A DNA stretch of 64,000 nucleotides, from NCBI RefSeq assembly GCF_000959365.1, contig NZ_CP009556.1, forward strand, positions 744,001 to 808,000, in the 5' to 3' direction. This DNA is from Burkholderia oklahomensis C6786 (GTDB taxonomy: Bacteria > Pseudomonadota > Gammaproteobacteria > Burkholderiales > Burkholderiaceae). The notes beneath the pieces were generated by a model. That model saw only the letters and a program-made list of their open reading frames with translations. It ran no database searches and was not told where the DNA came from. Both the position numbers and the translations under genes were made by a program. Shown piece after piece: positions 55,144-63,545 of this stretch. Each line of letters opens with the position of its first letter. Within the stretch, counting starts at the first letter, position 1.

Positions 55144-55635
55144 ATGGTTCGACCATCCGTCGATGCGGCGCTCGAACAGACGCTGTCGCTGGCGGTGCCG
55201 GCGATGACGGCGATGTTTCGCGATCCGTGGTGCGTGATCGGCAGCGCGGCGCTCGCGCTGTATGGCGTCGATGTCGCGCCGAAGGACGTCGACGTGCTGA
55301 CGAGCGTGCGCGACGCCGACGCCGCGATCGCGCATTGGGCCGCATCGCGCCGCGCCGATTTCCGTCCGGCCGACGGCGCGCGTTTCCGGTCCCGCTTCGC
55401 GCGATTCGGCTTCGCGCCGCTCGACGTCGAGGTGATGGGCCGCCTCGAAGTCAACGACGGCCGCGCGTGGCGCGAGGTCATCGTCGATTCGATGCGGTAC
55501 GTCGACGTTGCGAACGTGGCGGTGCCGGTGCCGTCGCCCCTCGCGCTCGGACGCATGCTGACGCTGTTCGGCCGGCGCAAGGATCTCGAGCGCGCGGCGT
55601 TGCTGAGGCGGCGCTTCGATGCGTTGCGCGGATAG
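55144..55635 (+). CDS. nucleotidyltransferase-fold protein
   Basis: This 163-residue protein has the minimal nucleotidyltransferase signature G-S-A-A-L-A-L-Y-G, then K-D-V-D-V-L, and LDVEVMG further on (residues about 33-105). It resembles small AbiEii/MNT-like proteins. Two acidic residues of the first motif are present, so catalysis is possible. There is no partner toxin gene beside it. It is divergent from the epimerase gene with a 120-bp spacer. Function is unknown. Confidence 0.7.
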   Translation: MVRPSVDAALEQTLSLAVPAMTAMFRDPWCVIGSAALALYGVDVAPKDVDVLTSVRDADAAIAHWAASRRADFRPADGARFRSRFARFGFAPLDVEVMGRLEVNDGRAWREVIVDSMRYVDVANVAVPVPSPLALGRMLTLFGRRKDLERAALLRRRFDALRG

Positions 55636-55656
55636 TCGTCGCTCGCGCCGATATGG

Positions 55657-55696
55657 CCGAAACGTCCGAAACACCCGAAACACCCGAAACACCCGC
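55657..55696. repeat. 9-bp tandem repeat CCGAAACAC
   Basis: The segment holds about four tandem copies of a 9-bp unit (CCGAAACGT, then CCGAAACAC three times, then a degenerate copy). It lies just past the nucleotidyltransferase gene in the 200-bp convergent spacer. Confidence 0.7.
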
Positions 55697-55835
55697 CACA
55701 AGCAAAACGGCTCGGCCGACCGCATCGGCCGCGATGTCGCCGCACCGCGTGCGGCGGCGGACGGCGCGCGCCGTCCCGCAGCCGCGTCGTCGCCGCGCGC
55801 CGCTGCCGATCGCGAACGCACCACGTGCGATCCGT

Positions 55836-56651
55836 TCAAGTTTCGGCCTCGATGCGCAGCACCGCCTCGGCGATCTTCGCGAGCGTGGCGGCGGCGGGCT
55901 GCATGCCGGCGAGCACGAATGCGTGCGTCACCGCGTTGTCCGGATCGAGCCCTTCCGCCCAGTTGCAGTTCGCGCAGATGAGCGCATACGGAATCTCCAT
56001 CTGTCTGCACAGCACGAGCTCCGCGCCCGCGGTCATGCCGAGCACGCGGTTGCGCCGCCCCTGATAGACGCGGCGGTACGTCTCGACTTCGGCGGCACTT
56101 TCGAACGCGTCGCCGCCCGACTGGATGTACAGCCCCTGCGTCAGCAGCTTCGCGCCGACCTTGCCGGCCGCGAGCGCGAAATTCGCGCGCAGCCGCGCGT
56201 CGAACGGCTCGCGCATCGACGGATGCACGTGCTTCGCGAGATTGCCGAAGCTGTGCGAGACGCTCGACAGGCCGCGTGCATAGTCGTCGGGCGCGAGAAA
56301 CACGTTGTCGGCGGCGAGCGGCAGATCGAGATCGATCGCGCCCACCGAATTGAATGCGTAGACGGCTTGCACGCCGAGTTCGTGCAGATGCCAGATGTGC
56401 GCCTCATGTCCGAGCTCGGCGACGAGCTCGGCCGGGCTGCGGTCGGGAATCGCGAGCGTCGGGCCGTGCCGAGGCAGGACGATCGCTTCGATGCCGCCGA
56501 TCCGGCCTGTCGTGTAATGCAGCACCGTGCCGCTGCGCCGGCCGAACGTGACCCGCACGTTCTCGATCGTCTCGCGGTTGCCGAGGAATGCGTCGAGGCC
56601 GCGGGCGAGACCGGTGCCCGCGATGATGGCGATGCGCTTCGAGCGTGACAT
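55836..56651 (-). CDS. methylthioadenosine/purine-nucleoside phosphorylase family protein
   Basis: This 271-residue PNP/MTAP-type phosphorylase has phosphate-site text IAGTGLARGL at the start, LPRHGPTLAIPDRS, YAFNSVGAIDLDLP, TQGLYIQSGGDAFES, GMTAGAELVLCRQMEIPYAL and a C-terminal NAVTHAF. These fit MTA phosphorylases, which release adenine from methylthioadenosine; methylthioinosine phosphorylase is a close alternative. CAGGAG precedes the ATG at 56651. It is the last gene of an eight-gene operon, which suggests a base- or sugar-phosphate-forming role in that pathway rather than plain salvage. Confidence 0.82.
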   Translation of the reverse strand: MSRSKRIAIIAGTGLARGLDAFLGNRETIENVRVTFGRRSGTVLHYTTGRIGGIEAIVLPRHGPTLAIPDRSPAELVAELGHEAHIWHLHELGVQAVYAFNSVGAIDLDLPLAADNVFLAPDDYARGLSSVSHSFGNLAKHVHPSMREPFDARLRANFALAAGKVGAKLLTQGLYIQSGGDAFESAAEVETYRRVYQGRRNRVLGMTAGAELVLCRQMEIPYALICANCNWAEGLDPDNAVTHAFVLAGMQPAAATLAKIAEAVLRIEAET

Positions 56652-56680
56652 GCGCGACTCCTGTCGAGTGATGGAAGGCG

Positions 56681-57397
56681 CTATCCGTCGCGCCTTCCGA
56701 TAAGCGGCGACGCATCGTGCGCCGCGGTGTCGATGAGGGCGTCCGTACCGTCGGGCGGCGCGCGCGCGTGATCGGGATCGGTTCGCCATGCGAGCGACAG
56801 ATGCGACGTGTCGCCGAGCGGGCCGAGCGCAACGCAGCCGCCGTCGCGCGCGATCCGCGAAACCGAGCACGTGTGAATGCCGGCGATCTGCCTGAAGCGC
56901 GACAGCGGCGTCGCGCCGTAGAACGACGCGAGCAGCCGGATCGGCGATTTGTGCGTGACGAGCGCGACGTCGTCGAACATGCCGACCATGTCGCGCACCG
57001 CCGACATCACGCGCGCGAGCACCGCGAATCCGGTTTCTCCGCCGGGCGGCGCGTGGATCGCCGGATCGTCGGCCCAGCGCCGGTACGCCGGCTCGTCGCG
57101 CTCGTCGTCGGGCATGCGTCCTTCCCACGCGCCGAACGACAGTTCGCGCAGCCGTTCGTCGACGAGGATCGGCACGGGGTTCGCGTCGGCGATGTGGCGC
57201 GCGGTCTGTCGTGCGCGCAGCGACGGCGACGTCACGACGACGGCGATGCCGCGCAGCGCCGGATGCCGCGACGTTTCGATCGCCATCCGGTGCCCGAGCG
57301 CGGTGAGCGCCGGGTCGCGCGCGCCGCAGAAGCGTCCGTCCAGCGTGTCCGGCGTCTGGCCATGGCGGATCAGGATCAGGCGGTAGCGATCGTGCAC
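56681..57397 (-). CDS. histidine-phosphatase (phosphoglycerate-mutase-like) protein
   Basis: This 238-residue protein has the catalytic LIRHGQT at its N-terminus, SLRARQTA, ELSFGAWEG and the second His in LVTHKSPI. The frame is open far upstream across other genes; the GTG at 57397 with GGAGG 9 bases ahead is the realistic start. Small phosphatases of this family (CobC-like, sugar phosphatases) remove phosphate from metabolites. Its place in the operon makes a late dephosphorylation step plausible. Confidence 0.82.
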   Translation of the reverse strand: MHDRYRLILIRHGQTPDTLDGRFCGARDPALTALGHRMAIETSRHPALRGIAVVVTSPSLRARQTARHIADANPVPILVDERLRELSFGAWEGRMPDDERDEPAYRRWADDPAIHAPPGGETGFAVLARVMSAVRDMVGMFDDVALVTHKSPIRLLASFYGATPLSRFRQIAGIHTCSVSRIARDGGCVALGPLGDTSHLSLAWRTDPDHARAPPDGTDALIDTAAHDASPLIGRRDG

Positions 57398-57423
57398 GGG
57401 CGTGTTCCTCCGGCGGCGCGCGG

Positions 57424-58932
57424 CTACGGGCTTCGCTCGGCGGCGAGCGTGTGGGCGACGTGCGCGGCGAGCGCCGCGGCCGCGCCGGCTGCTCGCGTGC
57501 TCAGCAACTCGCCATATACGCGGATGCCGCTTTCCGTCGTGGACGGCCGCAGCAGCAGCCATTCGCCGCTGTCGAGCGAAAACTTGACGCCGTCGACGGT
57601 CGTGATGCGCGCCGAGCGAGCGTCGAAGCCGCATCGTTCGAGCGCGCGCCGGCCCGCGTCGCGCAGTTGCGCATCGGTGGCGTCGCCGTCCACGTGCGAC
57701 TCGTGCCAGTCGAGGCGGCCGTGGCGATGTCGCAAGTCGGCGACGAGCGCCGCGAGAGATTGGCTGCTCGTCGCCAGCAGGTCGGCGAGGAGCGCGACGG
57801 CGCCGAACGGATCGCGATCGACGCCGAATTCGGCGAACGCGAGATCGCCGACGCTGCCGCCGCCTGCGTCGACGCGGCCTTCGACGAGCAGCGGCGACAG
57901 ATGCTTGAAGCCGACCGGCAGCTCGACGACGGGGCGGTTCCATCGCGCGCACAGCCGTCGCACGAGCGCGCCCGTCGCCGCCGTGACGGCGACGCCGCGC
58001 TCCGGATGGCCGTATCGCCGCCGGTGCCGGTGCGCGAGCAGCAGCGCGAACAGCTCGTGCGGCTCGACCGTGCGCCCGTCGCCGTCGATCGCATAGACGC
58101 GGTCGCCGTCGCCGTCGACGACGAGGCCGAGATCGGCGTGTTCGGCGCATACCGCGTCGGCCGCGCGTCGCCGGCTCGCGGGCAGCGACGGATCGGGCGC
58201 GACGCCGCCGAAGTCCGCGGACGGCGTGCAGCCGAGCGGCGTCGCCGACCAGCGCAGCGCATCGCAAAGACGCAGCATCGCGCCGCCCGCGATGCCGCCG
58301 AGCCCGTCGACGACGACGCGCAGCGGCTGGTCCGGCGTCGCCGGCAAGCGCGACAGCACATGCGCGATGTGCCGGTCGATCCACGGCGACGCATCGCATT
58401 CTTCGAAGATCGCATCGTCGAGACCGCCGGCATCGTCCGCGCACGCTTCGTCGGCTTTGTCGAATGGCTCGCCGGAAGGCTCGCCGGGCGGTTCGCCTAA
58501 AGGCGCGTCGCCGGCGGCGCGCTCCGAATCGTCGAACAGCGCATCCGCGCGCCGTTCGAGCTCGGCGTCGAGCGGGCAGCCGGGGCGGCCCTTCGCCTTT
58601 ACGCCGTTCCATTCGGGTGGGTTGTGGCTCGCGGTGACGAGCAGCGCGAGCTCGGCGTCGCCCGCGCCGACGAGGTACGACGCCGTCGGCGTCGGCAGAT
58701 GCTCGACGATGCGCACGGCGCGCGCGCCCGCGTCGCCGGCCGCGCGCGCGATCAGTCGCGCGGCGCGGTGTCCGAGGCGGCGGCAGTCGTAGCCGACGAC
58801 GACGCGCGGGCCGCCGCCGTCATGCGCACGCACGGCGGTCACGATCGTCGCGGCGAGCCTCGCCGCGCGCTCGGGCGTGAACGTGCTTCCGATGAGACCG
58901 CGCCAGCCGTCAGCGCTTCGCCGCATGCGCAT
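57424..58932 (-). CDS. alpha-D-phosphohexomutase family enzyme
   Basis: This is a protein of about 502 residues. The phosphoserine loop is TASHNPPEWNG, the metal loop is VVDGDGDRVY, the sugar loop is FAEFGVDRDP and the phosphate-binding end is RPSTTESGIRVYGE. It therefore keeps all mutase sites. There is a Glu/Gly/Pro-rich insertion after the first domain (about 150-175). The start is the ATG at 58932 or 58926, overlapping the kinase gene end by about 20 bp. It would move phosphate between C1 and the terminal position of a sugar or cyclitol; glucose, mannose or pentose specificity is not readable. Confidence 0.85.
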   Translation of the reverse strand: MRMRRSADGWRGLIGSTFTPERAARLAATIVTAVRAHDGGGPRVVVGYDCRRLGHRAARLIARAAGDAGARAVRIVEHLPTPTASYLVGAGDAELALLVTASHNPPEWNGVKAKGRPGCPLDAELERRADALFDDSERAAGDAPLGEPPGEPSGEPFDKADEACADDAGGLDDAIFEECDASPWIDRHIAHVLSRLPATPDQPLRVVVDGLGGIAGGAMLRLCDALRWSATPLGCTPSADFGGVAPDPSLPASRRRAADAVCAEHADLGLVVDGDGDRVYAIDGDGRTVEPHELFALLLAHRHRRRYGHPERGVAVTAATGALVRRLCARWNRPVVELPVGFKHLSPLLVEGRVDAGGGSVGDLAFAEFGVDRDPFGAVALLADLLATSSQSLAALVADLRHRHGRLDWHESHVDGDATDAQLRDAGRRALERCGFDARSARITTVDGVKFSLDSGEWLLLRPSTTESGIRVYGELLSTRAAGAAAALAAHVAHTLAAERSP

Positions 58933-59974
58933 GAGCGCGCTCCCTGGGCTGCGGCGGCATCGCGACGCGCGGCGGCGCGGACGCGGCGTCCGGGCCGTCG
59001 AGCAGCGCGTCGAGCGCCGGCAGGCCGTCGCGTGCGCCGCGCGTGCCGACCGCGCATGCGCCGCCCGCGTTGCCGAGACGCAGGCGGTCGGCCGCGTCGA
59101 GGCCGGCGAGCCGCGCGAGCAGGTATGCCGACGCGAACGCGTCGCCTGCGCCCGTCGGATCGACGACTTCGCACGGATGCGCCGGCGCGCGCGTCTCGAT
59201 GCCGCGATGGCGGGACAGCGCGCCGTGCTCGCCGAGCGTGACGACGACGTCGACCGCATCGAGCATGTCGAACATGTGGTCGTCCTGCTCGCGCAGATAC
59301 GCGAACTCGCGCGCGTTGCAGAACACGACGTCGCATTGCGGCAGGAGCGGCAAGGCGACCGGATCGCGCGAGTACATCCCGGACGGCGTCCAGCACAGTG
59401 CCGCGGCCGGATGGCGCGCGCGCACGAGCGTGACCGTCTGCACGAGCGCATCGACGCTCGGATCGAACAGCATGAGCGCATCGCAGCGCGCGACGCCGGA
59501 CAGCGCGGCGCGCACGTCGTCGGCGACGAGCGATTCGTTCGCGCCGCGATCGAGCAGCATGTAGTTGCGGCGCTCGGGGCCGAGCACGGGGATGATCGCG
59601 CGGCCGGTGTGCGCGTGCGCGACGCGCCGCACGAAGCGCGTGTCGACGCCGCGCCGGTCGAGGTCGGCGAGCAGCCTCTCGCCGTCGGCGTCGTCGCCGA
59701 CGGCCGCGACGATCGATACGGCCAGGCCGAGCGCCGACAGCGCGGACGCGCAGTTGCCCGCGTGGCCGCCCGGCAGCGTGATCGCCCGCACGGGCAGCGA
59801 GTCGCCTTCGCGTGGCGACGCGTCGCTGTACAGCAGCAGATCGACGTTTAGCGAGCCGACGACGAGCACGCTCGCCTGCCGCGCGACGCGCGTCAGCATC
59901 GCCCGCTGGCCGCGCGGATCGGACGGTTCGGCGGCGGCGTCGCGCGATGCGGGCGCGTCGGCGCGGCTAGCCAC
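58910..59974 (-). CDS. PfkB-family carbohydrate/nucleoside kinase
   Basis: This is a 354-residue ribokinase-like protein. VVGSLNVDLLLY is at the start of the fold, LPGGHAGNCASALSALG at the first signature, and the C-terminal catalytic motif is DPTGAGDAFAS. The start is a GTG at 59974 that overlaps the RidA gene by 8 bp; an internal ATG at 59899, closer to the conserved fold, is possible. Substrates in this family include ribose, adenosine and sugar phosphates. Confidence 0.85.
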   Translation of the reverse strand: MASRADAPASRDAAAEPSDPRGQRAMLTRVARQASVLVVGSLNVDLLLYSDASPREGDSLPVRAITLPGGHAGNCASALSALGLAVSIVAAVGDDADGERLLADLDRRGVDTRFVRRVAHAHTGRAIIPVLGPERRNYMLLDRGANESLVADDVRAALSGVARCDALMLFDPSVDALVQTVTLVRARHPAAALCWTPSGMYSRDPVALPLLPQCDVVFCNAREFAYLREQDDHMFDMLDAVDVVVTLGEHGALSRHRGIETRAPAHPCEVVDPTGAGDAFASAYLLARLAGLDAADRLRLGNAGGACAVGTRGARDGLPALDALLDGPDAASAPPRVAMPPQPRERAHAHAAKR

Positions 59975-60389
59975 GTCCGCCGTCCTCGCCGATCACGGCG
60001 ATGCCGCTGATTTCGACGATGCAGCCCGCCTCGGCGAGCGACGCGACCTGCACGAGCGTGCTCGCGGGCGGCGGCGTGCCGAGCACGCGGTTGCGGATCG
60101 CGGACACCGCGGGAAAATCGGCGATGTCGCGCAGATAGATCACGACGTTGACGAGCGCCGAAAGATCGCCGCCCGCCGCGTCGAGGATGCGCGCGAGGCG
60201 CTCGAACACGATCTCGGTCTGCGCGCCCGCGTCGCCGGGCGCGAGCACGGCGCCGTCGGCGTCGGTCGCGACCTGGCCGCTGATGAAGAGGAGGCGCTGT
60301 CCCGCGCCGATCGGCACGGACACGGCGGGCGAATACTTGCCGATCGGCCGCGAATGGCCGGCGGGATGAATGCCTGTGAAGATCGTCAC
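59967..60389 (-). CDS. RidA-family protein
   Basis: This 140-residue protein of the RidA/YjgF family has PIGKYSPAV, FISGQVATDADG, VVIYLRDIADF and STLVQVASLAEAGCIVEI. The C-terminal segment carries the family glutamate. RidA proteins hydrolyse reactive enamine/imine intermediates; some relatives act in biosynthetic pathways. The GTG at 60389 overlaps the SDR stop by 4 bp and has GGGAGG upstream. Its presence hints at an amine or imine intermediate in the operon's pathway. Confidence 0.85.
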   Translation of the reverse strand: MTIFTGIHPAGHSRPIGKYSPAVSVPIGAGQRLLFISGQVATDADGAVLAPGDAGAQTEIVFERLARILDAAGGDLSALVNVVIYLRDIADFPAVSAIRNRVLGTPPPASTLVQVASLAEAGCIVEISGIAVIGEDGGRG

Positions 60390-61132
60390 GCTGGGTTTCC
60401 TCCCGGGAAAGGACCGAAGCTGGACGCGAACGCGGTGACGCGCAGCTCGCGGATTTCGATATGCGGCGGGCCGTCGAACAGATCCGCGACGATCGTCGCG
60501 ACGTCGGACGCGTCGAGCGCGCCGGGACGGCTGCCAGGCGCGGCCGACGCGTGGCCGCCCTGAAAATGCGTGTCGATGCGGCTCGGCAGCACGGCGGTCA
60601 TCCGGATGCCGCGCGCGCGCAGTTCTTGCCGAGCAATCTCGAAGAGCTGATAGAAGCCCGCCTTCGACGCGCAATACGCGCCCCGCCCGGCGAACGGCCA
60701 CACGCTCGCGTCGGACATCATGCCGACGATCAGCGGGTGGCCCGCCGTGAGCAGCGGGACGCACGCCTTCAGTGTGTGGAACGCGCCGTCGAGATTGGTG
60801 CGCAGCGTGCGGCTCCATTCGTCGGACGCCGTATCGATGATGCGCGCCCACCGGCCGCATCCCGCGTTGACGACGACGCCTGCGAGCGCCGCGTCCTGCG
60901 CGTGCAGCGCGCGGCCCGCCGCCTCGACCGCGGCGGCGTCGCCGACGTCGACGGCCGCCGTGTGGACGCGGCATCCGCCCGCGCCGAGGCGTTGCGCGAT
61001 CGCGTCGAGATCGGGCGCCGATCGAGCCCACAGCGCGAGGTCGTAGCCGCGCCGCGCGAGCGCTTCGGCGATCGCGAGGCCGACGCCGCGGCTCGCGCCC
61101 GTCACGAGGACGGTGCCGCGCCGCGCGCTCAT
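60386..61132 (-). CDS. SDR-family oxidoreductase with intact catalytic residues
   Basis: This 248-residue classical SDR has TGASRGVGLAIA for NAD(P) binding, NAGCG after strand 4, catalytic Ser in MMSDASVW and the intact Y-C-A-S-K (GRGAYCASKAG). It ends with the FGPFPGG segment. An Arg in the loop after strand 2 (LWARSAPDL) suggests NADP preference. It overlaps both neighbours by 4 bp, so translation is coupled. It is probably the redox step of the operon's pathway. Confidence 0.88.
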   Translation of the reverse strand: MSARRGTVLVTGASRGVGLAIAEALARRGYDLALWARSAPDLDAIAQRLGAGGCRVHTAAVDVGDAAAVEAAGRALHAQDAALAGVVVNAGCGRWARIIDTASDEWSRTLRTNLDGAFHTLKACVPLLTAGHPLIVGMMSDASVWPFAGRGAYCASKAGFYQLFEIARQELRARGIRMTAVLPSRIDTHFQGGHASAAPGSRPGALDASDVATIVADLFDGPPHIEIRELRVTAFASSFGPFPGGNPA

Positions 61133-61806
61133 GCGGCCGCCTCCAAAAGCCGCGCGGCGGCCGCGCCGCGGCCCGGCCGCAACTCCATCCGAGCCGCCAC
61201 CGGCGCGACTGCGTACGGCGCAAAATCGGCGAGCAGCTGGAACGCGAGATCGGTCGCTTTCGTCGAAGGCGACGCATCGCCGCCGACCGAGCACAGGCGG
61301 CCGTCCGCGACGAGGCCCGCGGCCGGCTCGACGGACGGCGCGACGTCGCGCAGCCATTGCTGCTTGTCGTGATGGATCGCGAGCCGCCGTCCGTTCGCGA
61401 TGCCGGACGCCGCCACGAGCAGCGCGCCCGAGCACACCACGTAGATCGCCGCGCCGCGCGCGTGCGCGCGCGCCAGCAGCGTTGCGAGCGACGGTTGCCG
61501 GGCCGCATCCGCCGCGCCGCGTCCGCCCGGCACGACGATCGCTCGTGCGCGATCGAGCGCGTCGAGCGGCGCGCCGCAGCTCAGGTCGATGCCGCACGAC
61601 GTCGTGACGACGCGCGACGCCGCCGCGATCGCGACGCGCAGCGGCGCGGCGCCGTCCGGCGCGGGCACGGCCGATGCCTTCGCGAGCACGGCATGCACGC
61701 CGAACAGATCGAGCGCGTCGACGCCGTCGTACGCGAGCAAAATGACGTCGACCGTCGCCGCGCCGCGGCCGCCAAGGCGTTCGATGCCGCGTTCCGGATG
61801 CGCCAT
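61129..61806 (-). CDS. DJ-1/PfpI-family protein
   Basis: This is a 225-residue protein of the DJ-1/PfpI superfamily, GlxA-like type. It has ILLAYDGVDALDLFGVHAVLA at the start, VVPGGRG, and the nucleophile elbow VVCSGALLVAASG with the reactive Cys near residue 124. It lacks the C-terminal AraC HTH of full-length GlxA regulators, so an enzyme such as an isonitrile hydratase- or glyoxalase-like protein is possible. It is second in the operon, 10 bp after the inositol-phosphate-synthase-like gene. Confidence 0.82.
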   Translation of the reverse strand: MAHPERGIERLGGRGAATVDVILLAYDGVDALDLFGVHAVLAKASAVPAPDGAAPLRVAIAAASRVVTTSCGIDLSCGAPLDALDRARAIVVPGGRGAADAARQPSLATLLARAHARGAAIYVVCSGALLVAASGIANGRRLAIHHDKQQWLRDVAPSVEPAAGLVADGRLCSVGGDASPSTKATDLAFQLLADFAPYAVAPVAARMELRPGRGAAAARLLEAAA

Positions 61807-61816
61807 CGTCGTGCGC

Positions 61817-62884
61817 TCAAGCGGCGGAGGCGGACGCGTCGAGCGCGCGAAAGCTCGCGTCGATGCTATGAGGCGTGATCTTGTCGTGTCCGCCGACGGG
61901 CGACTTCAGCAGCTTCGCGGCCGCGGCCGGAAAGCCGGCGAGCTTCGCGCGGCGCGACGCGGCGGCGATCCGGATCAGATCGATGATGACGCCCGCGGCG
62001 TTGCTCGAATCCTGGACCTTCAGCTTCAGATCGAGCTGCACCGGCGTGCCGCCCCAGCCGACGCCCTCGATGTTCACGATCGCGACCTTGTTGTCCTTCA
62101 ACTGCCCGATATAGCCTGCCGACGGGATGACCTCGACGCGAGACGTATCGACGCCGTCCTGCGCGAGCGCATTCAGCTTCGACTGCTGTTTGCTCGCGCC
62201 GCGCTCGCGCAGGTTGCGAAAGTCCTCGTTGCCGCCGAAGTTCAGCTGATACGAGCTTTGCAGCGTGATGCCGCGATCGCTCAGCAGCCCGAGCAGCGCG
62301 CGATGCACGACCGACGTGCCGAAGTGGCTCGCCAGATCGTCGCCGACGAGCGGCACGCCGGCCGCCTGGTATGCGTCGAGCAGCGCAGGCGTGCGCGCGA
62401 CGAGCTCCGGCGTGCAGTTGACGAACGCGACGCCGGCGGCGAGCGCGGCGCGCGCATACGCTTCGGCCGCCCATTGCAAGCCGGTCGGCAGCGAATAGAG
62501 CAGCACTTCGGCTTCGCTTTCGCGCAGGCGGCGCACGACTTGCTTGAACGCGGCGTCGTCGTCGCGGGCGGTCTCGGCCGTCAGACCTCGATCCACCGGA
62601 AACGCGATGGCCGGCAGCGGCACGTCGAGCATCGGATAGTTGTTCGGCGGCGCGAGCACGGCCGCGTCGAACGGGCGGCCGACCTTGTTCGGATGGACGT
62701 CGAATGCGGCGACGAACTCGACGTCGCTCACGCCGATGCCGCCGATGCGCGGCCGCTTGATGCCGACGAATTCGCGCTCGTCGACACCCTGGTCGCGAAG
62801 CGCCCGATAGTATTCGATGCCTTGGAACAGCGCCGATATGTTGTTACCCACGCCGGCAACTGCGAGACGAATGTGCTGGGCCAT
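61817..62884 (-). CDS. myo-inositol-phosphate-synthase homologue with altered active site
   Basis: This 355-residue protein is like the actinobacterial inositol-3-phosphate synthase: IRLAVAGVGNNISALFQGIE (NAD site), SLPTGLQWAAEAYA, YQLNFGGNEDFRNL, SKQQSK and NAAGVIIDLIRIA. Two conserved positions differ. The GDDIKSQ motif reads GDDLASH, losing the catalytic Lys, and the PSDHVGW segment reads PSAGYIG. The ATG at 62884 follows AGGAG. As first gene of the operon it probably forms the ring or committed intermediate, but perhaps not myo-inositol phosphate. An aristeromycin-like five-membered cyclitol phosphate is a conceivable product. Confidence 0.85.
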   Translation of the reverse strand: MAQHIRLAVAGVGNNISALFQGIEYYRALRDQGVDEREFVGIKRPRIGGIGVSDVEFVAAFDVHPNKVGRPFDAAVLAPPNNYPMLDVPLPAIAFPVDRGLTAETARDDDAAFKQVVRRLRESEAEVLLYSLPTGLQWAAEAYARAALAAGVAFVNCTPELVARTPALLDAYQAAGVPLVGDDLASHFGTSVVHRALLGLLSDRGITLQSSYQLNFGGNEDFRNLRERGASKQQSKLNALAQDGVDTSRVEVIPSAGYIGQLKDNKVAIVNIEGVGWGGTPVQLDLKLKVQDSSNAAGVIIDLIRIAAASRRAKLAGFPAAAAKLLKSPVGGHDKITPHSIDASFRALDASASAA

Positions 62885-63545
62885 GTCTCGGTCTCCTCGT
62901 AACGTACGCGCGTCTATTGAATCGGATCGTTTGTCGAAATGTCGCGGATTCCAATCGATCAATTGGTTTTGTTCAATATTTCAGGTTGAATCGAAAATCG
63001 AGCGGGCGAAACAGAAGGCGGCGGTTTTTATTGATGGATTGATTTTAAGACGGAACACAACCCTTCCATGTTAGTCGCCGGAATTCGATTATCAAGGCGT
63101 GAAGCGATGAGATTTCCTGGAAAATTGCGTGACGGAACCTTGAATAGACACTCCGTCTTTTTTTGAAATGGGGGGCGAAACCGTTTAATTAATATTTAAT
63201 CGAATCGCGATTGTGTTGAATTTGTTATGTGCGATTCGTGCTGTGAATTACAGCGTGGATTTTTTTGATAAATTAGGCGGTTCCGAGCGGCTTCGGAAAA
63301 CGACCCTCATTGACGGGCGGCCGGACCGTGGCGCCCGGCCATCGATTGCGACGCGAAGCGCGCGGCGTCGCGCGATCGATCGGACCCGCGCGCGCCGTGG
63401 CGAAATCACTACTTGCCGCGCGACCTGCGACAGAGATCAGCCATGCCTCAGCCTGTTCGGGATTCCGTTCATTCTGGTGCGCAGATAACGCTTCTTGACT
63501 GCCTTGCACGCAAAATTGCGGGCGGGTTCTTCCCGTCAAGTCAAT
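62885..63545. promoter_or_regulatory. AT-rich spacer with probable promoter of the eight-gene operon
   Basis: This 661-bp region is markedly more AT-rich than its surroundings between about 62930 and 63290. It should hold the promoter of the leftward operon. Short frames (for example 63213-63488) do not look coding. No exact operator-like palindrome was spotted. Confidence 0.5.

Noticed and set aside
55657..55696. Tandem 9-mers considered as replication iterons
   Set aside because: Only about four short copies, no nearby replication initiator gene or DnaA box.
63213..63488. 91-codon plus-strand frame before the HAD gene
   Set aside because: Composition changes abruptly from AT-rich to Arg-rich shadow text; no recognisable domain or ribosome-binding site.
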